Shown: piece after piece, positions 1-5,232 of the stretch
How the letters are laid out: each line of letters starts with the position of its first letter
Position numbering within the stretch: the stretch's first letter is position 1
Source: Candidatus Omnitrophota bacterium
Lineage (GTDB): Bacteria > Omnitrophota > Koll11 > Zapsychrales > Fredricksoniimonadaceae
Direction of reading: 5' to 3'
Length of the DNA stretch: 5,276 nt
Assembly: GCA_023247595.1 (NCBI GenBank)
Contig: JAHFGF010000119.1
Span: forward strand, 1 to 5,276
Notes under the pieces: model-generated
Databases searched by the model: none
Told to the model about the DNA's origin: nothing
Seen by the model: only the letters and a program-made list of their open reading frames with translations
Translations under genes and position numbers: made by a program

Positions 1-1
1 G

Positions 2-625
2 CCTGATTCCGCGGTGTCCATTAAGCCGATTTCTGTTTATGCTTCCAAACGCATTGTGAAATACGCCTTTGATTATGCCGTGGCTCATGGCCGCCGCAAA
101 GTCACAGCAGTGCATAAAGCCAATATTATGAAATTCTCCGACGGGTTATTCCTGCAGTGCGCCAGGGAAGTGGCACAGGAGTATCAAGGTAAAATCGAAT
201 TCGAAGATGTCATTGTTGATAATATGTGCATGCAGCTGGTTCAAAAACCGGAACTGTATGATGTCTTGGTTTTACCCAATTTATACGGAGATATTGTTTC
301 TGATCTTTGCGCGGGATTGGTGGGAGGTCTTGGGATTGCGCCGGGAGCTAATATTGGTGACACCATATCATTATTTGAACCAGTCCATGGATCCGCGCCT
401 AAATACGCCGGTAAAAATAAAGTTAATCCGACAGCTTCGATTTTGTCCGCTGTTTTGATGCTTCGTCATATCAAGGAAGAAGACGCGGCCAATCGCTTGG
501 AAGCCGCGGTGCGAAAAGTTTTAAAAGAGGGCAAGTATGTCACCTATGATCTTAAACAGGATCGTAATGACCCAACCGCCGTCGGAACTCAGGAAATGGC
601 TGAGGCCATTTGTAAAAGTTTGTAA
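2..625 (+). CDS. icd: Isocitrate dehydrogenase, C-terminal part (5' end outside window)
   Basis: This is the C-terminal ~207 residues of a decarboxylating isocitrate/isopropylmalate dehydrogenase family enzyme. The reading frame is open from base 2 and the N-terminus lies outside the window. It oxidises isocitrate to 2-oxoglutarate and CO2 in the cytoplasmic TCA cycle. The overall sequence resembles eukaryotic IDH3: [11 protein letters not shown] carries the catalytic Lys (nt 116-118), and [12 protein letters not shown] carries the two metal-binding Asp four residues apart, as in E. coli Icd D307/D311. The cofactor loop reads [15 protein letters not shown] (nt 386-430). The Lys, Tyr and Val in it match the NADP determinants K344, Y345 and V351 of E. 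coli Icd, which suggests NADP use. Isopropylmalate or homoisocitrate dehydrogenase is less likely because the IDH-like stretches continue through MLRHI. No shift or stop interrupts the visible part, and the TAA ends at 625. Confidence 0.9.
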   Translation, partial: PDSAVSIKPISVYASKRIVKYAFDYAVAHGRRKVTAVHKANIMKFSDGLFLQCAREVAQEYQGKIEFEDVIVDNMCMQLVQKPELYDVLVLPNLYGDIVSDLCAGLVGGLGIAPGANIGDTISLFEPVHGSAPKYAGKNKVNPTASILSAVLMLRHIKEEDAANRLEAAVRKVLKEGKYVTYDLKQDRNDPTAVGTQEMAEAICKSL

Positions 626-639
626 AAAATTAGAAACCG

Positions 640-685
640 AAGACCAAAGAAGAAAGTTGTTGTGAAGCTTTGGTCTTTTGTTTTT
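640..685 (+). terminator. Possible Rho-independent terminator after the isocitrate dehydrogenase
   Basis: AAGACCAAAG (640-649) and CTTTGGTCTT (668-677) form a perfect 10-bp stem with an 18-nt loop. The T-rich run TTTTGTTTTT follows at once. It starts 14 nt after the stop codon, so position and polarity fit a terminator. The stem has only 4 GC pairs and the loop is long, so it would be weak. The arms also belong to the 7-nt repeat family of this spacer, so the hairpin may be a by-product of the repeat. Confidence 0.4.
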
Positions 686-734
686 ATCCTTTCCTTTAGG
701 TCTTTGGTCTTCAGTCTTTTGTCTTCGGTCTCTT
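666..734. repeat. Degenerate 7-nt tandem repeat (GTCTTYG-like)
   Basis: From 700 to 734 the sequence falls into five in-phase heptads: GTCTTTG, GTCTTCA, GTCTTTT, GTCTTCG, GTCTCTT. Weaker units in the same register run from 666 to 693 (AGCTTTG, GTCTTTT, GTTTTTA, TCCTTTC), with a one-base slip at 694-699. An inverted copy lies at 636-649. The repeat fills most of the 131-nt spacer between the isocitrate dehydrogenase and lipB. No protein is credible here: the open minus-strand frame across it (K/E/D/T-rich) is what a 7-nt repeat yields when translated. Confidence 0.6.
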
Positions 735-756
735 TTTTATTGGTTAAATAATTCCT

Positions 757-1407
757 ATGAATACAAAGCAACTGTCATTAACTATTGAAGACTGGGGTTT
801 GGTTAATTATCTGGAGGCGCTTGACCGCCAGAAAGAATTGGTCAATCGCGTCATCGCCGGCGAGAATCCGCGTCTTATTTTATGCGAACATCCTGCGGTA
901 TTAACGCTGGGACGTATGACAAAGGCAGAAAGCCTTTTGTGGTCCAAAGAACAAATCCAAGCTCAAGGTGTTGATGTTGTTGAAGTAGACCGCGGAGGCG
1001 ACGTTACGCTGCATGCGCCGGGACAGCTGATCTTTTATCCCATTGTGAACCTTTCCGATCGAGGACGGGATTTGAAGATTTATTTAGAGCAACTAGAGCA
1101 GGTAGTCATTGATTTATTGAAGGAATTTGATATATTGGCTGGTAGCATTAACGGTCAACGCGGTGTTTGGGTCGGAAAAGATAAGATTGCTTCCATCGGC
1201 ATCGGCGTTCGTAAATGGGTTTCGTATCATGGTGTTGGTTTAAACGTCCATACGGATTTGGAATTGTTCCGTATGGTCAAGCCCTGCGGTTTAAGCGTGG
1301 CCATGACATCGATGAAGAAAATTAAGGGCGTGCCCATCAACATCGCTTTGGTTAAAGAGAAAATTGTCGATCATTTTTGCCGCCAGTTTCATTTAAATAA
1401 AATTTAA
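757..1407 (+). CDS. lipB: Octanoyl-[acyl-carrier-protein]:protein N-octanoyltransferase (lipoyltransferase LipB)
   Basis: LipB moves the octanoyl group from octanoyl-ACP to the target lysine of lipoyl domains in the cytoplasm, the first step of endogenous lipoylation; LipA then adds sulfur. The 216 residues match the usual LipB length. Residues 79-94 carry the family signature (RGGDVTLHAPGQ followed by LIFY). KIASIGIGVR at 143-152 supplies the conserved active-site Lys143, and KPCGL at 175-179 supplies the acyl-accepting Cys177. GVGLNV (159-164) and the N-terminal HPAVLTLGR (45-53) are also typical. The ATG at 757 is the only good start, and no Shine-Dalgarno sequence precedes it (ttaaataattcct). 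The neighbour 45 nt downstream encodes a lone lipoyl domain, a likely substrate. No lipA is visible in the window. Confidence 0.97.
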   Translation: MNTKQLSLTIEDWGLVNYLEALDRQKELVNRVIAGENPRLILCEHPAVLTLGRMTKAESLLWSKEQIQAQGVDVVEVDRGGDVTLHAPGQLIFYPIVNLSDRGRDLKIYLEQLEQVVIDLLKEFDILAGSINGQRGVWVGKDKIASIGIGVRKWVSYHGVGLNVHTDLELFRMVKPCGLSVAMTSMKKIKGVPINIALVKEKIVDHFCRQFHLNKI

Positions 1408-1410
1408 TGA

Positions 1411-1441
1411 TGTAGCGGAGGGTTTTAAACCCTCCACTACA
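1411..1441. repeat. Near-perfect intergenic palindrome (GTAG...CTAC hairpin)
   Basis: TGTAGCGGAGGGTTT (1411-1425) pairs with AAACCCTCCACTACA (1427-1441) around a single T at 1426. Fourteen of 15 positions pair; C1416/A1436 is the only mismatch. It fills almost the whole lipB-lipoyl gene spacer. It begins 3 nt after the lipB stop and ends on the first base of the AGGA ribosome-binding site of the next gene. There is no T-tract after it, so it is not a canonical terminator. The GTAG/CTAC borders recall REP-type elements, but no second copy occurs in the window. Confidence 0.8.
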
Positions 1442-1444
1442 GGA
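1441..1444 (+). promoter_or_regulatory. Ribosome-binding site of the lipoyl-domain gene
   Basis: AGGA sits 7 nt before the ATG at 1452, good Shine-Dalgarno spacing, and it fixes that start. Its first base is the last base of the 1411-1441 palindrome. A folded hairpin would abut or partly block ribosome access. Confidence 0.55.
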
Positions 1445-1451
1445 TTTCATA

Positions 1452-1682
1452 ATGACACCAATTATCGTCCCTGAATTAGGCGAAGGTATTACAAAGGCCA
1501 CAGTTGCCTGCTGGCATGGTAAGGCAGGGGATCATGTCCAAAAGGGCGATGATTTGGTTGAACTTGTGACGGACAAAGCCGTCTTTAATGTTTCCGCGGA
1601 ACAAAATGGCACTATCAAAGAAATTCTTGTCCAAGAAGGCAAAGAAGCATCGATCGGAGCGACGATTGCCTTCATTGAATAA
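1452..1682 (+). CDS. Free-standing lipoyl-domain protein (E2-type lipoyl carrier)
   Basis: This 76-residue protein is a single biotinyl/lipoyl-attachment domain and nothing more. It opens with IIVPELGEGI (4-13), as in 2-oxoacid dehydrogenase E2 proteins. GDHVQKGDDLVELVTDKA follows at 26-43, with Lys42 in the TDKA turn as the predicted lipoylation site. A biotin domain would have a Met-Lys-Met turn instead. It ends with GKEASIGATIAFIE, the exact C-terminal edge of the fold. The usual linker, the E1/E3-binding domain and the catalytic acyltransferase domain are all absent. The stop is followed 2 nt later by another gene, so no E2 remainder lies downstream. It is probably lipoylated by the adjacent LipB and may act in trans as a swinging arm for a dehydrogenase encoded elsewhere. 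A GcvH protein would be longer. Its partner is unknown. Confidence 0.88.
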   Translation: MTPIIVPELGEGITKATVACWHGKAGDHVQKGDDLVELVTDKAVFNVSAEQNGTIKEILVQEGKEASIGATIAFIE

Positions 1683-1683
1683 T

Positions 1684-2847
1684 ATGTTTTCTACCCTGAA
1701 TAAACAACCGCGGCGCATCCTCCTTATGTATATCACTAAGGTTTCAGGACACCGTCAGGCCACGGTTGCCATTCAAAAGACCCTTAAGAATATCCTTCCG
1801 GACGCGGAGATCATGAGCATTAACGGTTTTGAATACACTTATCCGATATTGGAAAAAGTGGTTAACAAGGCCTATATGGGCGTCATTAAACGGGCGCCGC
1901 AAATCTGGGATAAGATGTATGATAATCCCAAGCTGGTCAAGCGTTCGAAACTAATCAAAGAGTTCTTAAATAAAAAGAGCCACAAAAAGCTGCATCAATT
2001 ATTTGAAACGTTTAATCCTGATACAGTGATTTGCACGCAGGCCTTTCCCTGCGGTATGGTGGCTGATTACAAGACAACCCATCAATGTTCGTTTAATCTC
2101 ATCGGCGTATTAACTGACTTTGCCCCGCATGCCTATTGGCTTAATCCCGGGGTTGATTATTATATTGTCCCTTCCGAAGATGCCAGGAAACGATTTATTC
2201 AATTGGGGATTGCCCAGGATTCCATTAAAGTTTTCGGGATTCCTATCCGCATGAAGTTCGCCGAGAAATTAAACAAACAGGAAGCTGCCGAAAAATTGGG
2301 ATTGGATCCGCAAGTGGCAACTGTTTTGATCATGGGCGGAGGACAGGGATTGGGCCCAATTAAAAAAGTCGTTCAATCATTAATTAAACTTCCTAAACCC
2401 ATACAGCTAATTGTTATTGCCGGCGTGAATATTAAACTCATGGATTGGCTTAAAAAATTGCAATCCAAGACGGACCGTAAGCTTTTAATTTACGATTACG
2501 CCAATAATGTCCATGAATTAATGGACGCATCTGCGCTTATCATTACCAAACCGGGCGGTATGACAACATCCGAATCTTTGACCAAGGGTCTGCCGATGAT
2601 TATTGTGAATCCGATCCCGGGACAAGAGATGCACAATACGGACTTTCTCATGAACAAGGGAATTGCCCTGCGGGTGGATGATGTGGATGATATCGCCCAG
2701 CAAGTGTCGGATTTACTGGCATCCCCTCAGCGTTTGTCCTCCATGAGTAAAGCTGCCTATCAGCATGGGAAGCCGTATGCCGCTAAAGATATTGCAGAGT
2801 TAGTGGTTTCCTTGCCTCCAAAAGCATTGGCGCTTGTGGAGTCGTAA
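1684..2847 (+). CDS. MGDG synthase/UgtP-like diacylglycerol glycosyltransferase (GT28)
   Basis: This 387-residue glycosyltransferase resembles plant monogalactosyldiacylglycerol synthase and Bacillus UgtP. These put sugar from a UDP-sugar onto diacylglycerol at the inner face of the membrane; MurG shares the fold. The N-terminal half has SGHRQAT (21-27), matching the GHR motif of the MGDG-synthase domain. CTQAFPCG (117-124), GVLTDFAPHAYW (141-152), VDYYIVPSE (157-165) and KVFGIPIR (182-189) follow, in typical order. The C-terminal GT28 domain shows LIMGGGQGLG (215-224), the donor-binding TKPGGMTTSES (288-298) and NPIPGQEMHN (309-318). No membrane span is seen; membrane binding would be peripheral. 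An ATG further upstream at 1588 would overlap the lipoyl gene by 95 nt, so 1684 is chosen. It lies 1 nt after the lipoyl stop and lacks a Shine-Dalgarno sequence, pointing to translational coupling. The sugar and lipid acceptor cannot be read from the sequence. Confidence 0.88.
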   Translation: MFSTLNKQPRRILLMYITKVSGHRQATVAIQKTLKNILPDAEIMSINGFEYTYPILEKVVNKAYMGVIKRAPQIWDKMYDNPKLVKRSKLIKEFLNKKSHKKLHQLFETFNPDTVICTQAFPCGMVADYKTTHQCSFNLIGVLTDFAPHAYWLNPGVDYYIVPSEDARKRFIQLGIAQDSIKVFGIPIRMKFAEKLNKQEAAEKLGLDPQVATVLIMGGGQGLGPIKKVVQSLIKLPKPIQLIVIAGVNIKLMDWLKKLQSKTDRKLLIYDYANNVHELMDASALIITKPGGMTTSESLTKGLPMIIVNPIPGQEMHNTDFLMNKGIALRVDDVDDIAQQVSDLLASPQRLSSMSKAAYQHGKPYAAKDIAELVVSLPPKALALVES

Positions 2848-2869
2848 CCCTTCAATTTTCCAAATCACC

Positions 2870-3733
2870 ATGGTTAGGTTTTTTCTTTATAAAATCGGGC
2901 AGTGGATTGTAAATATCCTTCCGCTATCTGCTGCATATGCATTTGCTCAATTTCTCTCCGATCTCCAATACGCTTTTTCAACCATAGACCGGCGCAATGT
3001 GCGGTCCAACATGCGGAAGATTTTTAAAAGTGAAAAAGTTGATGAGCGGCATGTCCGCGATGTGTTCCGTTATTTCGGCCGCTATTTGGTGGATTTTTTC
3101 CGGATGCCTAGAGATGTGGACAGTGAATTTATCCAAAAAAATGTCAAATATGAGGGAGTTGAATATTTAAAGGAAGTCTTGGCGAAAGGTAAGGGAGCTA
3201 TTGTGGTGACAGCGCATATTGGCAATTGGGAATTAGGAGGAATTGTTATTGGTAAATTAGGGTTTCCGATTTTAGCTGTTGCTCTTCCGCACAAACACAA
3301 ATGGGTTAATGATTTTTTTAATTCACAACGGGAAAAATGCGGGGTGACGGTCGTGCCGCCCAATAACGCGATTAGGAAGTTTCTGGAAAAATTAAAAGAA
3401 AATGAATCCGTTGCTCTTGTTGCGGACAGGGATTTTGGTACTCATGGTCTTGTCATGGATTTTTTAGGATGTCCCACCTTGCTTCCCAAAGGCCCGGCTG
3501 TTCTGTCAATTAAAACAGGCGCTGGAATTGTGCCGACGTTTTTTATGTTTAATGCGGACGGAACATATACATTAACGTTTAAAAAACCAGTTTATCCGTC
3601 GTATATCGATGAGCAGATGGTTTCTGATGACGCGCTCAAAGATGTCATAAATAAATACATTAAGGTTGTCGAAGATAAAATTAAACAATGTCCTGGTCAA
3701 TGGCTCATGTTCAGGGAGTTTTGGGTTAAATGA
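2870..3733 (+). CDS. LpxL/HtrB-like lysophospholipid (lipid A type) acyltransferase
   Basis: This 287-residue protein belongs to the LpxL/LpxM (HtrB) acyltransferase family, which adds secondary acyl chains to lipid A precursors or related glycolipids at the inner membrane. A hydrophobic N-terminal segment (about 11-30) serves as anchor. TAHIGNWELGG (114-124) holds the catalytic HX4E pair, His116 and Glu121, as in E. coli LpxL. LVADRDFG (183-190), DFLGCP with LPKGPA (197-210) and the C-terminal PGQWLMFREFW (275-285) are family landmarks. The ATG at 2870 gives the usual start, YKIGQWIVNILP. A TTG at 2834 would add 12 unrelated residues and overlap the previous gene, and neither start has a clear ribosome-binding site. 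Next to a diacylglycerol glycosyltransferase, its substrate may be a glycolipid rather than classical Kdo-lipid A. The family is secure; the substrate is not. Confidence 0.9.
   Translation: MVRFFLYKIGQWIVNILPLSAAYAFAQFLSDLQYAFSTIDRRNVRSNMRKIFKSEKVDERHVRDVFRYFGRYLVDFFRMPRDVDSEFIQKNVKYEGVEYLKEVLAKGKGAIVVTAHIGNWELGGIVIGKLGFPILAVALPHKHKWVNDFFNSQREKCGVTVVPPNNAIRKFLEKLKENESVALVADRDFGTHGLVMDFLGCPTLLPKGPAVLSIKTGAGIVPTFFMFNADGTYTLTFKKPVYPSYIDEQMVSDDALKDVINKYIKVVEDKIKQCPGQWLMFREFWVK
3713..3718 (+). promoter_or_regulatory. Ribosome-binding site of the family 2 glycosyltransferase
   Basis: AGGGAG lies 11 nt before the ATG at 3730, inside the 3' end of the acyltransferase gene. It supports the start that overlaps the preceding stop (ATGA). 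Confidence 0.45.
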
Positions 3734-4398
3734 AGATTTGTATTCTTATTCCATGCCATAACGAAGCTCAAGCCATTGGCATCCTGCTTGATAAAATTAA
3801 AATTTTGGGATTGGATGTCGTTGTGGTGGATGACGGTTCAAAAGATGGAACCGGTCCAATCGCATCGGGAAAAGGGGCGCATGTCATTTCCATTGCCCAA
3901 TGCGGAGGCAAGGGAAATGCCCTTCAGAAAGGTTTCGATTATATTTTGTCCACGGGATACGATGCCTTAATCATTATGGACGGCGATGGTCAGCACGCGG
4001 TTGAAGATGTTCACCTGTTTATTGAACGGTATCAATCCACCCGGGCCAGTGTGATTAACGGCAACCGCATGAGCAATAATAAAAATATGCCCTTTGTCCG
4101 TAAAATGACCAACCGATTTATGTCCTGGATGATTTCGCTGGTCTGCCGGCAAAAGGTGGCTGATACGCAGTGCGGATTTCGGTTGATCAGTTGCGGTGTG
4201 CTGCGCGCTATTCAATTGACGTCCACGAATTTTGAAATCGAATCCGAAATCCTAATTAAGTCCAGCCGCAAAGGTTTTAAAATTGATTCTGTGCCGGTTC
4301 AGACGATTTATCAGGATGAACAAAGTAAAATCCGTCCCGTTAAAGATACCTTGCGGTTTTTTCGATATCTGATCAGGGAGCTGAGATCCCATGATTAA
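3730..4398 (+). CDS. Family 2 glycosyltransferase, DPM1/DPG-synthase-like
   Basis: This 222-residue, single-domain GT2 enzyme has the GT-A fold and no membrane segment. ILIPCHNEA (5-13) opens the nucleotide-binding half. VVDDGSKDGT (32-41) and GGKGNAL (59-65) bind the nucleotide-sugar. MDGDGQH (83-89) holds the DXD metal ligands Asp84 and Asp86. DTQCGFR (145-151) and FEIESEI (168-174) are acceptor-side motifs of the polyprenyl-phosphate glucosyl/mannosyltransferase group. Known relatives charge dolichyl or undecaprenyl phosphate with a hexose on the cytoplasmic face. The length matches DPM1-type catalytic domains without a C-terminal membrane anchor. The start overlaps the acyltransferase stop by 4 nt, and the end overlaps the next gene by 8 nt, so translation is probably coupled. 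The donor and acceptor are unknown; the context suggests envelope glycolipid or glycan synthesis. Confidence 0.9.
   Translation: MKICILIPCHNEAQAIGILLDKIKILGLDVVVVDDGSKDGTGPIASGKGAHVISIAQCGGKGNALQKGFDYILSTGYDALIIMDGDGQHAVEDVHLFIERYQSTRASVINGNRMSNNKNMPFVRKMTNRFMSWMISLVCRQKVADTQCGFRLISCGVLRAIQLTSTNFEIESEILIKSSRKGFKIDSVPVQTIYQDEQSKIRPVKDTLRFFRYLIRELRSHD
4376..4380 (+). promoter_or_regulatory. Ribosome-binding site of the TonB-like gene
   Basis: GGGAG lies 10 nt before the ATG at 4391, within the last codons of the glycosyltransferase gene. It supports the overlapping start. Confidence 0.45.
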
Positions 4399-5092
4399 AA
4401 TTAAAAAAATATTGTATAGCGAAGATCTCGTATATTTGGCGCTGATCATTTCACTTTTCGTCCATTTGTCCTTTGGGGGCGGATCGCTTTTAATTAAAGA
4501 AGAGACCAAGACAGTTGTTAAGAAAAAGAAAATGGAAGTTCAGTACAAATCCTTCAAAGGAGAATCCCAGCCGAAATTAAAGAAAGAAAAAGCTTTGGAT
4601 AAGCAGGTTAAACAGGAAAAAGTCACATTGACTGATTCTTTGTCATCGGTTGCCCTAGTTAAAGAACATATTGAAAAGCCGGACGCCCTCAGGGTTTATG
4701 AACGGATTCCGGAAAAGGTTAAGTCCTTTAATATAGCGGCTAAGAAAACAGTCTCGGTTCCGATTCTGCAGTCAGAGAAAATTAATAATCCCAATTATGC
4801 CAATTACTATTCGCTGGTGAGGGCCAGGATTAAGCAACGGGCTTATTTTAATTATTCCGATAACTATATTGGTGAAGTTTATTTAACCTTTATATTGACT
4901 AGCGATGGAGCTCTCAAGGAATTGCAAATTTTAGAAAATAGAACCACGGGCGGTTCGTTTCTTCGGACGATTGGGCTCAAAAGCGTTAAGGAAGCGGCGC
5001 CGTTTCCTCCTTTCCCAAAAGAATTGCGTTATCCGGAATTAACATTTAATGTTGTCATTTCCTTTCAGGTACACGGTGAGGATGGGTCATAA
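4391..5092 (+). CDS. TonB-like protein (energy transducer, TonB C-terminal domain)
   Basis: The 233-residue protein has TonB architecture: a short basic cytoplasmic tail (MIKIKK), one membrane span at about 13-35, a charged periplasmic linker (36-130) and a C-terminal domain (about 137-227). The C-terminal domain shows YYSLVRARIKQR (139-150), GEVYLTFILTSDGAL (161-175) and SVKEAAPFPPFP (198-209), then a final strand FNVVISFQV (219-227), as in TonB/TolA-type domains. In the span, Ser21 and His25 are spaced like Ser16 and His20 of E. coli TonB, the residues needed for ExbB/ExbD coupling. The linker is Lys/Glu-rich rather than Pro-rich, which is unlike classical TonB and somewhat like TolA. No exbB/exbD or outer-membrane receptor is visible here. 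It could be a TonB for a specific receptor or a structural paralogue; its place after lipid genes is suggestive only. Confidence 0.82.
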   Translation: MIKIKKILYSEDLVYLALIISLFVHLSFGGGSLLIKEETKTVVKKKKMEVQYKSFKGESQPKLKKEKALDKQVKQEKVTLTDSLSSVALVKEHIEKPDALRVYERIPEKVKSFNIAAKKTVSVPILQSEKINNPNYANYYSLVRARIKQRAYFNYSDNYIGEVYLTFILTSDGALKELQILENRTTGGSFLRTIGLKSVKEAAPFPPFPKELRYPELTFNVVISFQVHGEDGS

Positions 5093-5214
5093 TAATTGAC
5101 AGTCTATGGGGGCGATGTTAATGTAATCCGGTTTTGAATATTGAAATTACTTAAATAGTTATCACTGAAAAACCAGACGTTTTAAAATGTTTATATTGTA
5201 AAAAAGCTGATTTA

Positions 5215-5232
5215 ACGGGGACGGCTCCCCGT
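5215..5232. repeat. GC-rich intergenic palindrome (ACGGGGA/TCCCCGT)
   Basis: ACGGGGA (5215-5221) and TCCCCGT (5226-5232) form a perfect 7-bp stem with a CGGC tetraloop, in an otherwise AT-rich spacer. No T-run follows directly on either strand; on the minus strand a T6 run begins only about 9 nt beyond it, so a standard terminator is not supported. A second inverted pair, AAAATGTTT (5184-5192) and AAACATTTT (5242-5250), brackets it. The compact GGGGA...TCCCC hairpin resembles REP-type elements, but no second copy occurs in the window. Confidence 0.7.

Noticed and set aside
589..771. Minus-strand open frame across the spacer before lipB.
   Set aside because: It is a Lys/Glu/Thr/Asp-rich translation of the 7-nt repeat, overlaps two real genes and has no ribosome-binding site or recognisable fold.
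1588..1683. Upstream ATG extension of the glycosyltransferase (32 extra residues).
   Set aside because: It lies inside the lipoyl-domain gene in another frame, is a Lys/Arg-rich out-of-frame translation, and the family homology begins only after the ATG at 1684.
2834..2869. TTG start giving the acyltransferase 12 more residues.
   Set aside because: The extra residues do not resemble the family N-terminus and overlap the previous gene. The ATG at 2870 leads straight into the typical YKIGQW segment.
3215..3232. HX4E in place of HX4D in the acyltransferase.
   Set aside because: Glu is normal for the LpxL branch (E. coli LpxL uses His132/Glu137), so it is not an anomaly.
5096..5127. Perfect TTGACA (-35 box) just after the TonB-like gene, with TGTAAT at 5122-5127 or GTTAAT at 5117-5122 as possible -10.
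   Set aside because: The spacings are 20 and 15 nt, both off the optimum, and no plus-strand gene follows within the window.
5177..5190. ACGTTTT/AAAATGT near-palindrome after the TonB-like gene as a terminator.
   Set aside because: It has no loop, is almost all A-T pairs and has no T-tract after it.
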